Part shown: positions 17,195 through 26,232 of the stretch, piece by piece
Layout of the letters: every line of letters begins with the position of its first letter
Numbering within the stretch: the first letter of the stretch is position 1
Assembly: GCF_010435915.1 (NCBI RefSeq)
Contig: NZ_JAAFZH010000012.1
Coordinates: forward strand, 1-64,000
DNA from: Spirosoma terrae
GTDB lineage: Bacteria > Bacteroidota > Bacteroidia > Cytophagales > Spirosomataceae
Length of the DNA: 64,000 bases
Direction of reading: 5' to 3'
Program-made: the position numbers and the translations under genes
The notes under the pieces: generated by a model
What the model was told of the DNA's origin: nothing
Databases searched by the model: none
What the model saw: the letters and a program-made list of their open reading frames with translations, nothing else

Positions 17195-17744
17195 ATACGG
17201 TTCGTTACGGTCTTGGCGGCTAGAAGAGAACTAGGCTCAAACCCGTATAATATATATGATTTTTTTGCCTTTTCAAATTGCCCATCTGCCAAAAGAACAT
17301 ACGCGTAGTCGGCAAAGCAATTTTAAGCGTAAAAATCATTTATAAATAGCACGAATCAGCTACAACTTAAATGTGTAGCCGACAGCACCCTGCTGTCTAC
17401 ACTAGAGAATGGTTTTCATTGGATTAGCTCATCGTTTTAGTGCTTCGACAGATCCCTTCTGTCAACTACAACCTAATCAATCAGTACGCTTACATCCTAT
17501 AAATAGTACTATAAAACGTACTTTCTGCATTATAAAAGTACCCCATTAAAACCTGACCCCGGATAAAAAATATAGCTAGAGATTTCGACTCATGGATTAC
17601 TCCAATAGGCCTACCATTAATATCTTCGGTATTGTAATACTACAAAAAAGCCTATCCAAGCTATATAATCACATCAATACCAATCCTGGCAAAATCAATA
17701 AACCAAGTATTTTATTTTTCTATTAATAGTCTAAGATTTCATGT
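17195..17744. other. Intergenic upstream of the WecG-type gene
   Basis: About 550 bp with no credible ORF. Contains a hairpin (GACAGCA-CCC-TGCTGTC, 17381-17397, extended by GTGTA/TACAC to 17373-17402) that could be a leader structure; there is no T-tract after it. Confidence 0.4.
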
Positions 17745-18530
17745 ATGATTTCTGATTTTTCTACACCAACAGCTATTACGCCAGCAGCTCCAGCTGAGCG
17801 CGCTACGATCTTAAGCTTACACGTATCATTAGGTAATTATCAGGAATTTCAGGATGCCTTAATTAACGCAGCGCATCGGGGTGAGTCCAGAACAGCCTGC
17901 TTTGCTAATGTACATATGGCCGTTGAAGCACACCGCGACCCTGAATTTGCCCAAGTGGTCAACTCAGCCGATTGGGTGTGTACAGATGGCTTGCCATTGA
18001 CCTGGGCTATGCGTTTACTACACAAAAAACACCAGGACCGCGTTACAGGGCCTGACACGCTAAATAACATGGTTAAACGAGCTACTGAAGAACAATTGCC
18101 TATCTTCTTTTACGGCTCAACTGATGACGTACTGGCTAAAGCAGTAGCCGTTTGCCGTGAACGTTACCCTGCCATTCAGATTGCCGGTACGTTATCGCCA
18201 CCCTTTCGGAGCTTAACGGTCGACGAAGAAGAGGAAATTATCGATCAGATAAATGAATCGGGCGCTCGTTTAGTATTCGTAGCATTAGGTTGCCCAAAAC
18301 AGGAACGCTGGATGGCGAGAATGCGGGGGAAAGTTCAGGCTGTTATGCTGGGCATTGGGGGTGGCTTACCCATTCTGGCAGGAGTGCAAAGCCGCCCCCC
18401 ACAATGGATACAACGTATTGGTATGGAATGGTTTTACAGATTAGCGTTAGAACCCAGACGTTTGTTTAAACGCTACGCAGTGACAAATAGTCTGTATGGA
18501 TGGTATTTAGGGAAGCAATGGCTTTCTTAA
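17745..18530 (+). CDS. WecG/TagA/CpsF-family glycosyltransferase
   Basis: 261 residues, GT26-type fold. It carries the family motifs CFANVHMAVEAHRDPEF, ADWVCTDGLPLTWAMRLL (catalytic Asp about 81), FFYGSTDDVL, LVFVALGCPKQERWMARM and GIGGGLPILAG. Members transfer a second sugar such as ManNAcA or GlcA to a lipid-linked first sugar on the cytoplasmic side. It sits convergent to the 3' end of the minus-strand polysaccharide cluster, so it probably supplies the second step after the sugar transferase at 25469-26137 (inference). It may be peripheral to the membrane; no membrane segment seen. Confidence 0.92.
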   Translation: MISDFSTPTAITPAAPAERATILSLHVSLGNYQEFQDALINAAHRGESRTACFANVHMAVEAHRDPEFAQVVNSADWVCTDGLPLTWAMRLLHKKHQDRVTGPDTLNNMVKRATEEQLPIFFYGSTDDVLAKAVAVCRERYPAIQIAGTLSPPFRSLTVDEEEEIIDQINESGARLVFVALGCPKQERWMARMRGKVQAVMLGIGGGLPILAGVQSRPPQWIQRIGMEWFYRLALEPRRLFKRYAVTNSLYGWYLGKQWLS

Positions 18531-18531
18531 C

Positions 18532-18583
18532 TTTTAAAGCAAAAAGAGGAAACTATAAATAGTTTCCTCTTTTTGCTTTAAAA
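18532..18583. terminator. Bidirectional terminator, 24-bp perfect stem
   Basis: Left arm 18532-18555, loop TAAA, right arm 18560-18583, fully complementary, with core AAAAAGAGGAAACTA and T-runs on both sides. It ends both the WecG-type gene and the minus-strand polysaccharide operon. Confidence 0.88.
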
Positions 18584-18606
18584 TACAAAACAGATTAAAG
18601 TCACTA

Positions 18607-19794
18607 CTAAGCAGGACATTCTACTTCATACTCAATAATAGTATTATTTATTACTGATTGATATATATCGATCAACATTTTATAATTAGCTTCTGGTGTA
18701 TAATTACGTTCATAAGTTTCAAGAGCTTTATGACTAAAAGCTTGCTTTACAGTCAATGGATAATTTTTCCACTCAGTAAGGATATCAAGTAAAGCCTCTG
18801 GCATATTAACTTCAAAATGAAGGCCATTAACGCCATTTTGGATCAAAGAACTCATTGCTCCAAAATTACTAGCTATCACAGGAGTGCCGAGCGAGAATGC
18901 TTCAAGAATAACCATGGGCATTCCTTCATACCAAATAGAAGGAAATATAAGCGCAGAGCATTGCTGCATTAATTCTAAAACATCACGCTTACCCAAAACT
19001 CCTAAATACTCAATATTATTATTGTCAACACTAGCTTTTTTTACTTTCTCAGCCAAAGGACCATCGCCAGCTATTTTGATCTGAAAATCAGAATTTTGAA
19101 AAGCAGCTAATAATACTTCAGCGCCTTTCTCTTCACTTAAGCGCCCTACGTATAGGAAAAAAGATTCCCTATCTTTATTGATGATAGGACCTTGATCTAC
19201 AAAATTAGGCTTAATACAAAATTTCGAAGAATCAATATTAAGTGTTGACGAAGTATATAAGTGCTTAGCAAAAGCACTTAATACGATGTATTTATCGACT
19301 GCATTCCAAGTTCCAATTTTTTTATGAAACCAAATTACGAATGCTAGCCAAAAAGTCATTAAATAGGAATCACGGAAAACCCGTCTTCGAATTGACTCCC
19401 ACGGGAAATTGGCATTTAAACTATTAATAAAAAGGTGGCCTTTATCCATTAAGGAACCAGAAGGGCAGAGTAAACGATAATTGTGCAATGTTATAACAAC
19501 AGGTAGCCCTAGCTTCTTAAGCGTTCTTATAATAACTGGGCCGGATGCATAGTGCCAATTATGAATGTGAATAACATCAGGATGAAAATCCGAAATAACA
19601 GCTTTTAGACTATTAATAGAAAAAGGATTCCAAATCGATATAAAAAACTGTATAGCACCTTCAAAACCAGGTCGATTAAAAAAAGAGAGAGATTTAACAG
19701 AATGACCTTTTCGTAGCAAATTAGCCTCTAATTTGAATACGCTGTCTTCACCACCACTAACTTGATAAAAAGAGTGAATTGTTAATATTTTCAT
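18607..19794 (-). CDS. Glycosyltransferase family 4
   Basis: 395 residues, GT-B fold. The N-terminal acceptor domain includes DVIHIHNWHYASGPVII and VVITLHNYRLLCPSG. The C-terminal nucleotide-sugar domain has FLYVGRLSEEKGAEVLLAAF, IWYEGMPMVILEAFSLGTPV (E-x7-E type donor-binding motif) and NGVNGLHFE. A retaining transferase acting on a lipid-linked oligosaccharide is expected. It is the last gene of the AT-rich minus-strand cluster; sugar specificity cannot be read from sequence. Confidence 0.9.
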   Translation of the reverse strand: MKILTIHSFYQVSGGEDSVFKLEANLLRKGHSVKSLSFFNRPGFEGAIQFFISIWNPFSINSLKAVISDFHPDVIHIHNWHYASGPVIIRTLKKLGLPVVITLHNYRLLCPSGSLMDKGHLFINSLNANFPWESIRRRVFRDSYLMTFWLAFVIWFHKKIGTWNAVDKYIVLSAFAKHLYTSSTLNIDSSKFCIKPNFVDQGPIINKDRESFFLYVGRLSEEKGAEVLLAAFQNSDFQIKIAGDGPLAEKVKKASVDNNNIEYLGVLGKRDVLELMQQCSALIFPSIWYEGMPMVILEAFSLGTPVIASNFGAMSSLIQNGVNGLHFEVNMPEALLDILTEWKNYPLTVKQAFSHKALETYERNYTPEANYKMLIDIYQSVINNTIIEYEVECPA

Positions 19795-19797
19795 AAA

Positions 19798-20697
19798 CTA
19801 AAACAATGCATTTAATATCTTATATTTAATTCGTTGTTGAATAGAATAAGGTCTGATAAATTGTTTAATAATATCACCATCTAATTCGACATTATCCGTG
19901 AACAGATAATGTTCATTATTTGTATAATCTAAAAATGTTTTAAAGCGGTTAAATTTTTCATTTGTATGAGTAGCATTAGGATCTTCTAAACCGATGTTAA
20001 TAACTTTAGATATAGCAGGAAAAACAGTATATAAATCATTCATAAATTGATGAAAACACCATCTTATAGCCCAAGAATTAATTTCTCCTGACATTTGACG
20101 ATTCAGCATATTAGACATATCTGAACCCATTTCATTGAATCTATTTTTCAATACACTATCTGCATTAAAATCCTCATAATTCTTAACAGCCCAATCTATA
20201 TTTCCCCATCGATCAGCCCATGTTGCCCATCCCCAACAAGATGCTCTTTTTGTGAAATAAATAGAATTAGGTTGTAATCCTTTTATGGGCATAGTAAATC
20301 CAGAAACTGAAAATACTTTTGAGTTATTTATATAATGATTTAAGCCGAGATTCATATACGCCAAAAAATTAGGGCTAGTCATCAAGTCATCTTCTAGAAC
20401 GATTACTTTACCATAAATATTAATTATTTCAGAAACACCATCAATAATGGAATTAGCCAAACCTTTATTAATAGTTGATTCACGTATATAAATATTCTTA
20501 AAACCATTAACAGACTTTATAAATTTCCTTACTTCATTAATACTGTCAACATCAGAGTCCGTTTTAGGTCCATCAGAAAAAATATATAGTTCATGAAGAC
20601 TTGAATACTTATTTCTCTTTAAACAATCGATCGTAGTCTTTAAAGTAGCAATGCGTTTATATGTAAAAATCAAAATAGGGGCGTATTCAAAACTCAT
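19798..20697 (-). CDS. Glycosyltransferase, GT2/GNT-I-like
   Basis: 299 residues. The N-terminal GT-A core has PILIFTYKRIATLKTTIDCL, ELYIFSDGPK, the INKGLANSIIDGV segment, and VIVLEDDLMTSPNFL (EDD metal-binding triad). A C-terminal Trp-rich section (SCWGWATWADRWGNIDW) is typical of bacterial GNT-I/DUF-type glycosyltransferases in O-antigen clusters. It is 3 bp from the next gene, indicating tight co-transcription. AT-rich composition. Confidence 0.85.
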   Translation of the reverse strand: MSFEYAPILIFTYKRIATLKTTIDCLKRNKYSSLHELYIFSDGPKTDSDVDSINEVRKFIKSVNGFKNIYIRESTINKGLANSIIDGVSEIINIYGKVIVLEDDLMTSPNFLAYMNLGLNHYINNSKVFSVSGFTMPIKGLQPNSIYFTKRASCWGWATWADRWGNIDWAVKNYEDFNADSVLKNRFNEMGSDMSNMLNRQMSGEINSWAIRWCFHQFMNDLYTVFPAISKVINIGLEDPNATHTNEKFNRFKTFLDYTNNEHYLFTDNVELDGDIIKQFIRPYSIQQRIKYKILNALF

Positions 20698-20704
20698 AGC
20701 AAAT

Positions 20705-21649
20705 TTATTTAATGGTCATAACATATTGATCAAACTTATTGAGATTAGGATTGATTTTAATTTTGATTCTTTCAAAAAGCCTGTTAATAAAATGAACATA
20801 ATCACGATCATTAATTTTTAATAGATCAGAACTACTAAAGTCAGATTCATTAAAAGGAATCACTTTATCCGGCATAAAGGCATAAGAATTAATTCCAGTA
20901 TCAACCAAAGAAAAATCTATTTTTCTTTTTTGAAAATGAATATATAGAAATTCAGATTTACATAAGCTCCCATCTTTATAATATAAATGCTTTATACTTC
21001 CATTATTATATATAAAAAGTTGATGCTTAAAAGAATTTATATTTGAAGGTTTAAAATAAAGAGAATTAGGATTGATATCAACCATAATTTCAGAATGAAA
21101 CACTTCATAACCTTCATATTTTAGTATTTTACCAATACCGTGCCATTCATCAAACATACAAGACTTTTCATTCATATAAATATATTTATAATCGATTAAA
21201 TTAGACTTTCTATATAAAGAATTAATATTAGAATCGTTTTTTATTAGACTTAAATGACCTCTTTGAAAAATTTTGGTTATCGTCTTATTTTCAACAAGTT
21301 CCAATACAGAGCTGCAATCACCAAAAACCATATCCAAATCACAATAACCCCAATAATCATAATTATATAAAATATCACTAAATGCTTCCCCATAAAGTGG
21401 CCTATAATCACATAATTTATAAGGAAACGATAATGCAGCTTGAAATCCCAATGTTGACGAAAAAAGAGCACAAAGCTCCTCTAAAGTAGAGTTTAACCAC
21501 TTATATTGAGTGCATTCAATAGGTTGTTTTTGGTCAGTAACGAAAATAAAATCAAAGGGGCTATTTTTTATAGATAATAACCACAAATCAAAAGATGAAG
21601 GGAATGGGCCTATCCAAATAACTAATATAGCAACAGGTGAATTAGCCAT
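20705..21649 (-). CDS. DUF6625-family protein, putative glycosyltransferase
   Basis: 314 residues. VAILVIWIGPFPSSFDLWLLS at the N-terminus, KLCDYRPLYGEAFSDIL and YWGYCDLDMVFGDC (DLD, a likely DxD equivalent) match the DUF6625 pattern found among glycosyltransferases in capsule and O-antigen loci. No membrane segment. It lies 7 bp upstream of the GT2-like gene and 10 bp downstream of another transferase-like gene. Acceptor and sugar unknown; enzymatic role is inference from family and position. Confidence 0.75.
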   Translation of the reverse strand: MANSPVAILVIWIGPFPSSFDLWLLSIKNSPFDFIFVTDQKQPIECTQYKWLNSTLEELCALFSSTLGFQAALSFPYKLCDYRPLYGEAFSDILYNYDYWGYCDLDMVFGDCSSVLELVENKTITKIFQRGHLSLIKNDSNINSLYRKSNLIDYKYIYMNEKSCMFDEWHGIGKILKYEGYEVFHSEIMVDINPNSLYFKPSNINSFKHQLFIYNNGSIKHLYYKDGSLCKSEFLYIHFQKRKIDFSLVDTGINSYAFMPDKVIPFNESDFSSSDLLKINDRDYVHFINRLFERIKIKINPNLNKFDQYVMTIK

Positions 21650-21659
21650 AAATTATAAA

Positions 21660-22703
21660 TTAATTAGAAAAAGCTAAATAAATTTTTTTAACAATTTGAA
21701 CTGGCAATATTCTTGATATATAAATCCAATTGGGTATAGATGGTATAGTTAGATGGTATTTTAATAATTCAAAAAATTCTTCATCTGGCAAATTAAGTGT
21801 ACGGTTTATATCTTTAGTCAAAATTGAAAATAAAGTTATAATGCCGTACTTTTTCTCATGAGGTAGATGCCAAATAGCAAATTCCTCATCCCTTGGAACA
21901 ACATTCCTATGTATAAAAGGCTGCGTCCACATTCTTTTTATAAATCTATTCGCTAAAGAATTCTCTAATTTGTTTTTATAAAATAAATAACTTAATACAT
22001 GTTCCTCTGTATTAAATTTCAGTTGTTTATTCTCATTTCTCATTAAAAGCTTTGGCCATAACTCCTCAAAATCAAGAAATATCTTTTTTAGATTTGCAAT
22101 TGTAGATAACAAGAATTCCCCCCCGTAGTAATTAGGTATCGAATCTAAAGAAGTCGAATCCAATTCTTCATAAACTTCTTTCATCATTTGCCTAGACAAA
22201 CCATTTACAACGTGATCTAAAGGATAATCTATTGAATATCCTAAAAATCCATTTTTTAACCCCATAGACCATAATAATGTTAAATCTTGAGTTACTATGC
22301 AATCAGAATCTAATAACAAAAAAACATCTTCATCATTTTTAGATAAATCTATCATACTTTTGATGATCGAAAATTCGAAGAATGTATTTCGCCAACTGCC
22401 ATAGTAGTTGCTAGGTGTCTTATATTCAAAATCAATCTGGATTATTTTCACTGACAACTTCGCAAACATGGAGTGTATATTAACAGAATCAACTGTCTCT
22501 GGCACTTCTGTATTTGTAAAAAAAATTAAATTTAAGTCTTTATTAAATTTTTTACTTGTTAAAAATAGAGTACAAATATTTTTCCAATAAACATTTAAAA
22601 AACTTTGAGATGAAGACTTGCCTTTAAATCCCATTTGCGAATAAGTGCTTTCATCCCCAGTCGAATCAGCACATAACCATGTGCATAAAAAATACCTGCT
22701 CAT
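21660..22703 (-). CDS. Putative GT-A-fold glycosyltransferase, family unclear
   Basis: 347 residues. It begins MSRYFLCTWLCADSTGDEST and contains DEDVFLLLDSDCIVTQDLTLL, where DSD is a candidate metal-binding DxD, and NYYGGEFLLSTIANLKKIF, reminiscent of GT8/GT-A enzymes reading an acceptor. The C-terminus has an HLPHEKKYG motif that may supply a catalytic His. No common family was recognised with certainty. Its location between Wzy and the DUF6625 gene supports a role in repeat-unit assembly. Confidence 0.65.
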   Translation of the reverse strand: MSRYFLCTWLCADSTGDESTYSQMGFKGKSSSQSFLNVYWKNICTLFLTSKKFNKDLNLIFFTNTEVPETVDSVNIHSMFAKLSVKIIQIDFEYKTPSNYYGSWRNTFFEFSIIKSMIDLSKNDEDVFLLLDSDCIVTQDLTLLWSMGLKNGFLGYSIDYPLDHVVNGLSRQMMKEVYEELDSTSLDSIPNYYGGEFLLSTIANLKKIFLDFEELWPKLLMRNENKQLKFNTEEHVLSYLFYKNKLENSLANRFIKRMWTQPFIHRNVVPRDEEFAIWHLPHEKKYGIITLFSILTKDINRTLNLPDEEFFELLKYHLTIPSIPNWIYISRILPVQIVKKIYLAFSN

Positions 22704-22760
22704 TGTAGTAAATAATAATCTTAGTTCTTCAATTAATTAGTTAACCAATAATTCTGCTTT

Positions 22761-24023
22761 TTATGTTACAATAGAAACTCTCATTTCCTGTTGATATTTG
22801 TCCTCCTTATTAATTATCTTTAAATTGTATATTGATAGCGAAATTGTAAACAAAAGTAATGCCCAAAAGTCTTGAGCACTATATAGACTTGATGAAAACA
22901 TACCATAAACTAGGGTTTGTAAGTATAATAAAATTACCCAAGTTGCAGGATGTGACATTTTAATAATTTTATAAGAAGTCATAAGACTATAAAAAATAAC
23001 AATTAAAAATAATATACCTACAACTATTCCATTTGTCATAAAGACTTCTAATATATAGTTATGTGGATAACTACCAATCCCTGGACCGGATTTTATTATA
23101 TAATACGACCCTAATAAGAAATTTTCTTGTATAAGTTTATAAGTATTAGAATAAATCTCATCTCTTCCGCTAGTTTCTCTTTCTGAAAAGACTCTCGCTG
23201 TACGAGTAGCCAAGTTGCTATCTAACACTTCAGAAAAAAAATCCATAAATGGATTAATAAAAACAACTATTGCTATAAAAAAAACCAACAATAAAACTAA
23301 ACTTTTTACAAATCCTTTGTTCGAAAACAAATAAAATAAATTAACGATCACTATAACAGCTAACGGCGATCTTGAACTTGCTTTCATTATTGACAATAAA
23401 CCTAAGAAAAAACATGCAACAAAAAGTATTTTTCGCTTATAATCTACACTAAAATTAATTAATGCATATATTGAAACTATACAAAGTGCACACCCTAATT
23501 GCCCATATACAATTGAATTAATTGTACTATTTGCATCAAATCTTATTGTAGATGTGTCTAATGAAAAATTTTCTTTAGATGTAAAATACGCAATAAAAAG
23601 ACCAATAAAAAGGGTTACATAGAAAACATTAAAGCTATTTCTATTATATATCTGATTGTAATTTTTAAATGAAATTGCAATTATAATACCAAGAATAAAA
23701 CCTAATAAATCTCTTTCACCATGTATATTATATAAATTATTAAATTCTATTTCATATTCAAGAAAAACATCAATAAAAATATTTATTACATACACAATCA
23801 CAATCCAATAAAAAATTGTTATTATTATCTTTTTATTGGATTGCCTACTAAAATTATAATAGATAACAAAAAGTGCTAAAGCAACTTTCGTTACCCAATA
23901 TATATTTACAAATATTACTGAATTTAGATTTAAAAAATCAGGAATGCATGTAATAATTAAAAAGATTGAATAAAAATTCAAAGAAAAATATATATTATTA
24001 ATAATTTTAATAAAATTCCTCAT
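22761..24023 (-). CDS. O-antigen/exopolysaccharide polymerase (Wzy/ligase superfamily)
   Basis: 420 residues, about 10-11 hydrophobic membrane helices, Ile/Asn-rich and very AT-rich as is usual for Wzy. A large periplasmic loop between late helices contains the ETSGRDEIYSNTYKLIQ segment and SGPGIGSYPHNYILEVFMTN, matching the H-N-x-x-L-E signature of the Wzy/WaaL superfamily. It polymerises lipid-linked repeat units at the periplasmic face. It lies directly downstream of the flippase gene. Confidence 0.85.
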   Translation of the reverse strand: MRNFIKIINNIYFSLNFYSIFLIITCIPDFLNLNSVIFVNIYWVTKVALALFVIYYNFSRQSNKKIIITIFYWIVIVYVINIFIDVFLEYEIEFNNLYNIHGERDLLGFILGIIIAISFKNYNQIYNRNSFNVFYVTLFIGLFIAYFTSKENFSLDTSTIRFDANSTINSIVYGQLGCALCIVSIYALINFSVDYKRKILFVACFFLGLLSIMKASSRSPLAVIVIVNLFYLFSNKGFVKSLVLLLVFFIAIVVFINPFMDFFSEVLDSNLATRTARVFSERETSGRDEIYSNTYKLIQENFLLGSYYIIKSGPGIGSYPHNYILEVFMTNGIVVGILFLIVIFYSLMTSYKIIKMSHPATWVILLYLQTLVYGMFSSSLYSAQDFWALLLFTISLSIYNLKIINKEDKYQQEMRVSIVT

Positions 24024-24059
24024 CTTAAAAAAACTTTTATCTTTTTATAAACGAATGGC

Positions 24060-25418
24060 TTAAAAACTCTTCATAATTTTCCTTACTTGTACAGAAAGTA
24101 TAATACTTATAAAAAATACAATCAAAGAACTAGAAATAATTATTCCTAATAATCCCCAAATTTGGCCTAGCATAATAGCAAGTGGAATACTTATAAAAGA
24201 GCTTATTGAAATTACAATTAATTGTATCTTCAAATTACCTATTCCATTTAGTATATAAGTATGTAAGGTCTGCCACATATACATAATAGTATATATACTC
24301 ATAGCTAATGCAATTCCTCCCTCAATTTCTAATTCTCTGCCTATCCAAACTTTGAATATATAGTCAGAGATAAAATATGTTATTATAACACCAAAGCTTA
24401 AAAACAGCCATACCAATCTCATAATTTTTACATTTTTTCTCATCCAGGCATAATCTTTTTTTACATAAGCATCTGTAAAGGCGCTCCAATACGGAGTAAT
24501 TATTATGGATAATATAATACTAAATACTGAAAATAATTTATATGTTACGTTAAAGTTAGTCACATAAGATGGACCTAAAATTTTCCCTATAATAACATTA
24601 TTAGTTTGAAATAATACTATAGAACCAATCTGAATGACAAAAAAAATTCCCCCTAAATTTATTATTTCTTTACTGTACATAAATTTAATACTCTTAAAAT
24701 TAGGAGCTATATATCTCATTTTATTTTTAAATAGATAAATACTCCCCAAGAGTAAAGTAATTGATTGAGGTATTGTTAATACTATTACTAGTAACTCTAA
24801 ACTACCAACATATCTTTTTTTCGCTAAATACAGCAAACAAACTGTCACTGATTGACCTATTAACATGATAACAGATGACATAAAAGCTTTGTGTGTAGCT
24901 AGCAAAACAGTATTTATTGTTTGCAAAACAAATTGAAAACAAAAGCTAGTCACTATTAACAATAATATATTATTAATATCAATATTCATCGCAACATTAC
25001 TATCAAATAACCCCCCCCAGTTAATGAATCTATTTAAAGAAAAAAAAGTAATAAATATTACAATAGATATTATTAACAAGACAGCGTAAGTTGTACTTAA
25101 ATAAATTTTCGCTTTTTCAATATCATTTAGCGCTATTGCTTCTGTAAGTTTATTACGCAAACCATTCCCCAAACCTATATCAAAAAAATTCATCCAACTA
25201 ACTACTGAACTAATTGTTAGCCATATCCCATATTGAACTGGGTTTATATAATTTATAGTCATAGGCACTAATACTAAATTAATGCCCAAACTCATTATCT
25301 TCACAAAAAAAGATAATCCAATATTTTCTATTACTTTTTTTGAACGTGTATCTAATTTATTGACAACTATCTTTCTAAAATTTTGAACTAGAGAACTATC
25401 AACTTTTAATATTTCCAT
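24060..25418 (-). CDS. Oligosaccharide flippase (Wzx-type, MOP superfamily)
   Basis: 452 residues with about 12-14 membrane helices. The N-terminal IENIGLSFFVKIMSLGINLV, NPVQYGIWLTISSVVSWMNF, and DIGLGNGLRNKLTEAIALND are standard for polysaccharide flippases. It moves lipid-linked repeat units across the inner membrane for the polymerase encoded next. Composition is markedly AT-rich compared with the Wzc and Wza genes upstream, marking the left boundary of the variable glycan-specific block. Confidence 0.93.
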   Translation of the reverse strand: MEILKVDSSLVQNFRKIVVNKLDTRSKKVIENIGLSFFVKIMSLGINLVLVPMTINYINPVQYGIWLTISSVVSWMNFFDIGLGNGLRNKLTEAIALNDIEKAKIYLSTTYAVLLIISIVIFITFFSLNRFINWGGLFDSNVAMNIDINNILLLIVTSFCFQFVLQTINTVLLATHKAFMSSVIMLIGQSVTVCLLYLAKKRYVGSLELLVIVLTIPQSITLLLGSIYLFKNKMRYIAPNFKSIKFMYSKEIINLGGIFFVIQIGSIVLFQTNNVIIGKILGPSYVTNFNVTYKLFSVFSIILSIIITPYWSAFTDAYVKKDYAWMRKNVKIMRLVWLFLSFGVIITYFISDYIFKVWIGRELEIEGGIALAMSIYTIMYMWQTLHTYILNGIGNLKIQLIVISISSFISIPLAIMLGQIWGLLGIIISSSLIVFFISIILSVQVRKIMKSF

Positions 25419-25468
25419 TATTTATTTCTATCGCTAGATTTAAAAACACTTTTGATCTCTCATAAAAC

Positions 25469-26137
25469 TCACCAAGCGTTTACGTTACCTTTTATCATTG
25501 ATTTAATAGTAAGCCAACATATCCATAAGTCCAAAAATGGGTTTTTTTTTCTATTATAAAACCGATCATACTTAACTCTATGTTGCATTTTTATTAATTG
25601 ATCAGTTTCCCCCCTACATCCTCGCACCTGGGCTAACCCTGTAACCCCTGGCTTTACTCTGTATCTCTTTCTATACTCAGGCATAGTATTCCAGAATTGG
25701 GCACTGTGCTGTAATGCGTGTGGCCGAGGGCCGACGATACTCATATCGCCAATTAATACATTTAAGAATTGAGGCATTTCATCAAGATTTGTTTTTCGCA
25801 AGAATCTACCGATTGGTGTAACGCGATTATCAAATTTTGTAGCCTGCGCAAATACAGCTTGTGGGTTATGAGTCATTGTTCTAAACTTCAAGCAATTGAA
25901 AGGTTTCCCACGATAACCTGTCCGCTTTTGAATATATAGAACTGGTCCAACTGAACCTAAGCGAATTAGTATTCCTATTATTGGAATTAGCCATGATAAA
26001 ACTAAAATTGTTACGGTTAGAGCGAAAAAAATGTCAAAAATCCGTTTACCAATCAGTTGGTAATTAAGCTCGTTGTGCCGAGTCTGTGTCTCTTTATACA
26101 CATACAGCGGCTTGTAATGTGATTCTAGACTAAGCAT
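25469..26137 (-). CDS. Initiating sugar transferase (bacterial sugar transferase domain)
   Basis: 222 residues. One N-terminal membrane helix (DIFFALTVTILVLSWLIPII) and the catalytic domain with RTGYRGKPFNCLKFRTM, LRKTNLDEMPQFLNVLIGDM, SIVGPRPHA and RVKPGVTGLAQVRGCRGET. It transfers a sugar-1-phosphate to undecaprenyl phosphate, starting repeat-unit synthesis. It is a short form lacking the multi-helix N-terminus of WbaP/WcaJ. Its GC content is intermediate, and it sits at the junction between the conserved export genes and the AT-rich glycan genes. Confidence 0.93.
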   Translation of the reverse strand: MLSLESHYKPLYVYKETQTRHNELNYQLIGKRIFDIFFALTVTILVLSWLIPIIGILIRLGSVGPVLYIQKRTGYRGKPFNCLKFRTMTHNPQAVFAQATKFDNRVTPIGRFLRKTNLDEMPQFLNVLIGDMSIVGPRPHALQHSAQFWNTMPEYRKRYRVKPGVTGLAQVRGCRGETDQLIKMQHRVKYDRFYNRKKNPFLDLWICWLTIKSMIKGNVNAW

Positions 26138-26156
26138 TTTATAAGGGAGGTTGTGT

Positions 26157-26230
26157 TTGACAGGATTTACAGAATTGACAGGATTTATTTGCTGATTATT
26201 TAGAGCTAATCATGTTAATCCTGTCAGAAT
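26157..26230. repeat. TTGACAGGATTTACAG-type imperfect inverted repeat
   Basis: TTGACAGGATTTACAGAA and then ATTGACAGGATTTAT form a direct duplication, mirrored at the end by GTTAATCCTGTCAGAATT. The unit resembles a repetitive intergenic sequence seen in Bacteroidota genomes (from memory). It fills the gap between Wzc and the sugar transferase, at the boundary of the AT-rich block. It can form a hairpin. Confidence 0.6.
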
Positions 26231-26232
26231 TA

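Noticed and set aside
26157-26230. Possible CRISPR-like direct repeats (GACAGGATTTA units)
   Set aside because: Only two direct units without uniform spacers, plus an inverted copy; it is a hairpin-type repeat.
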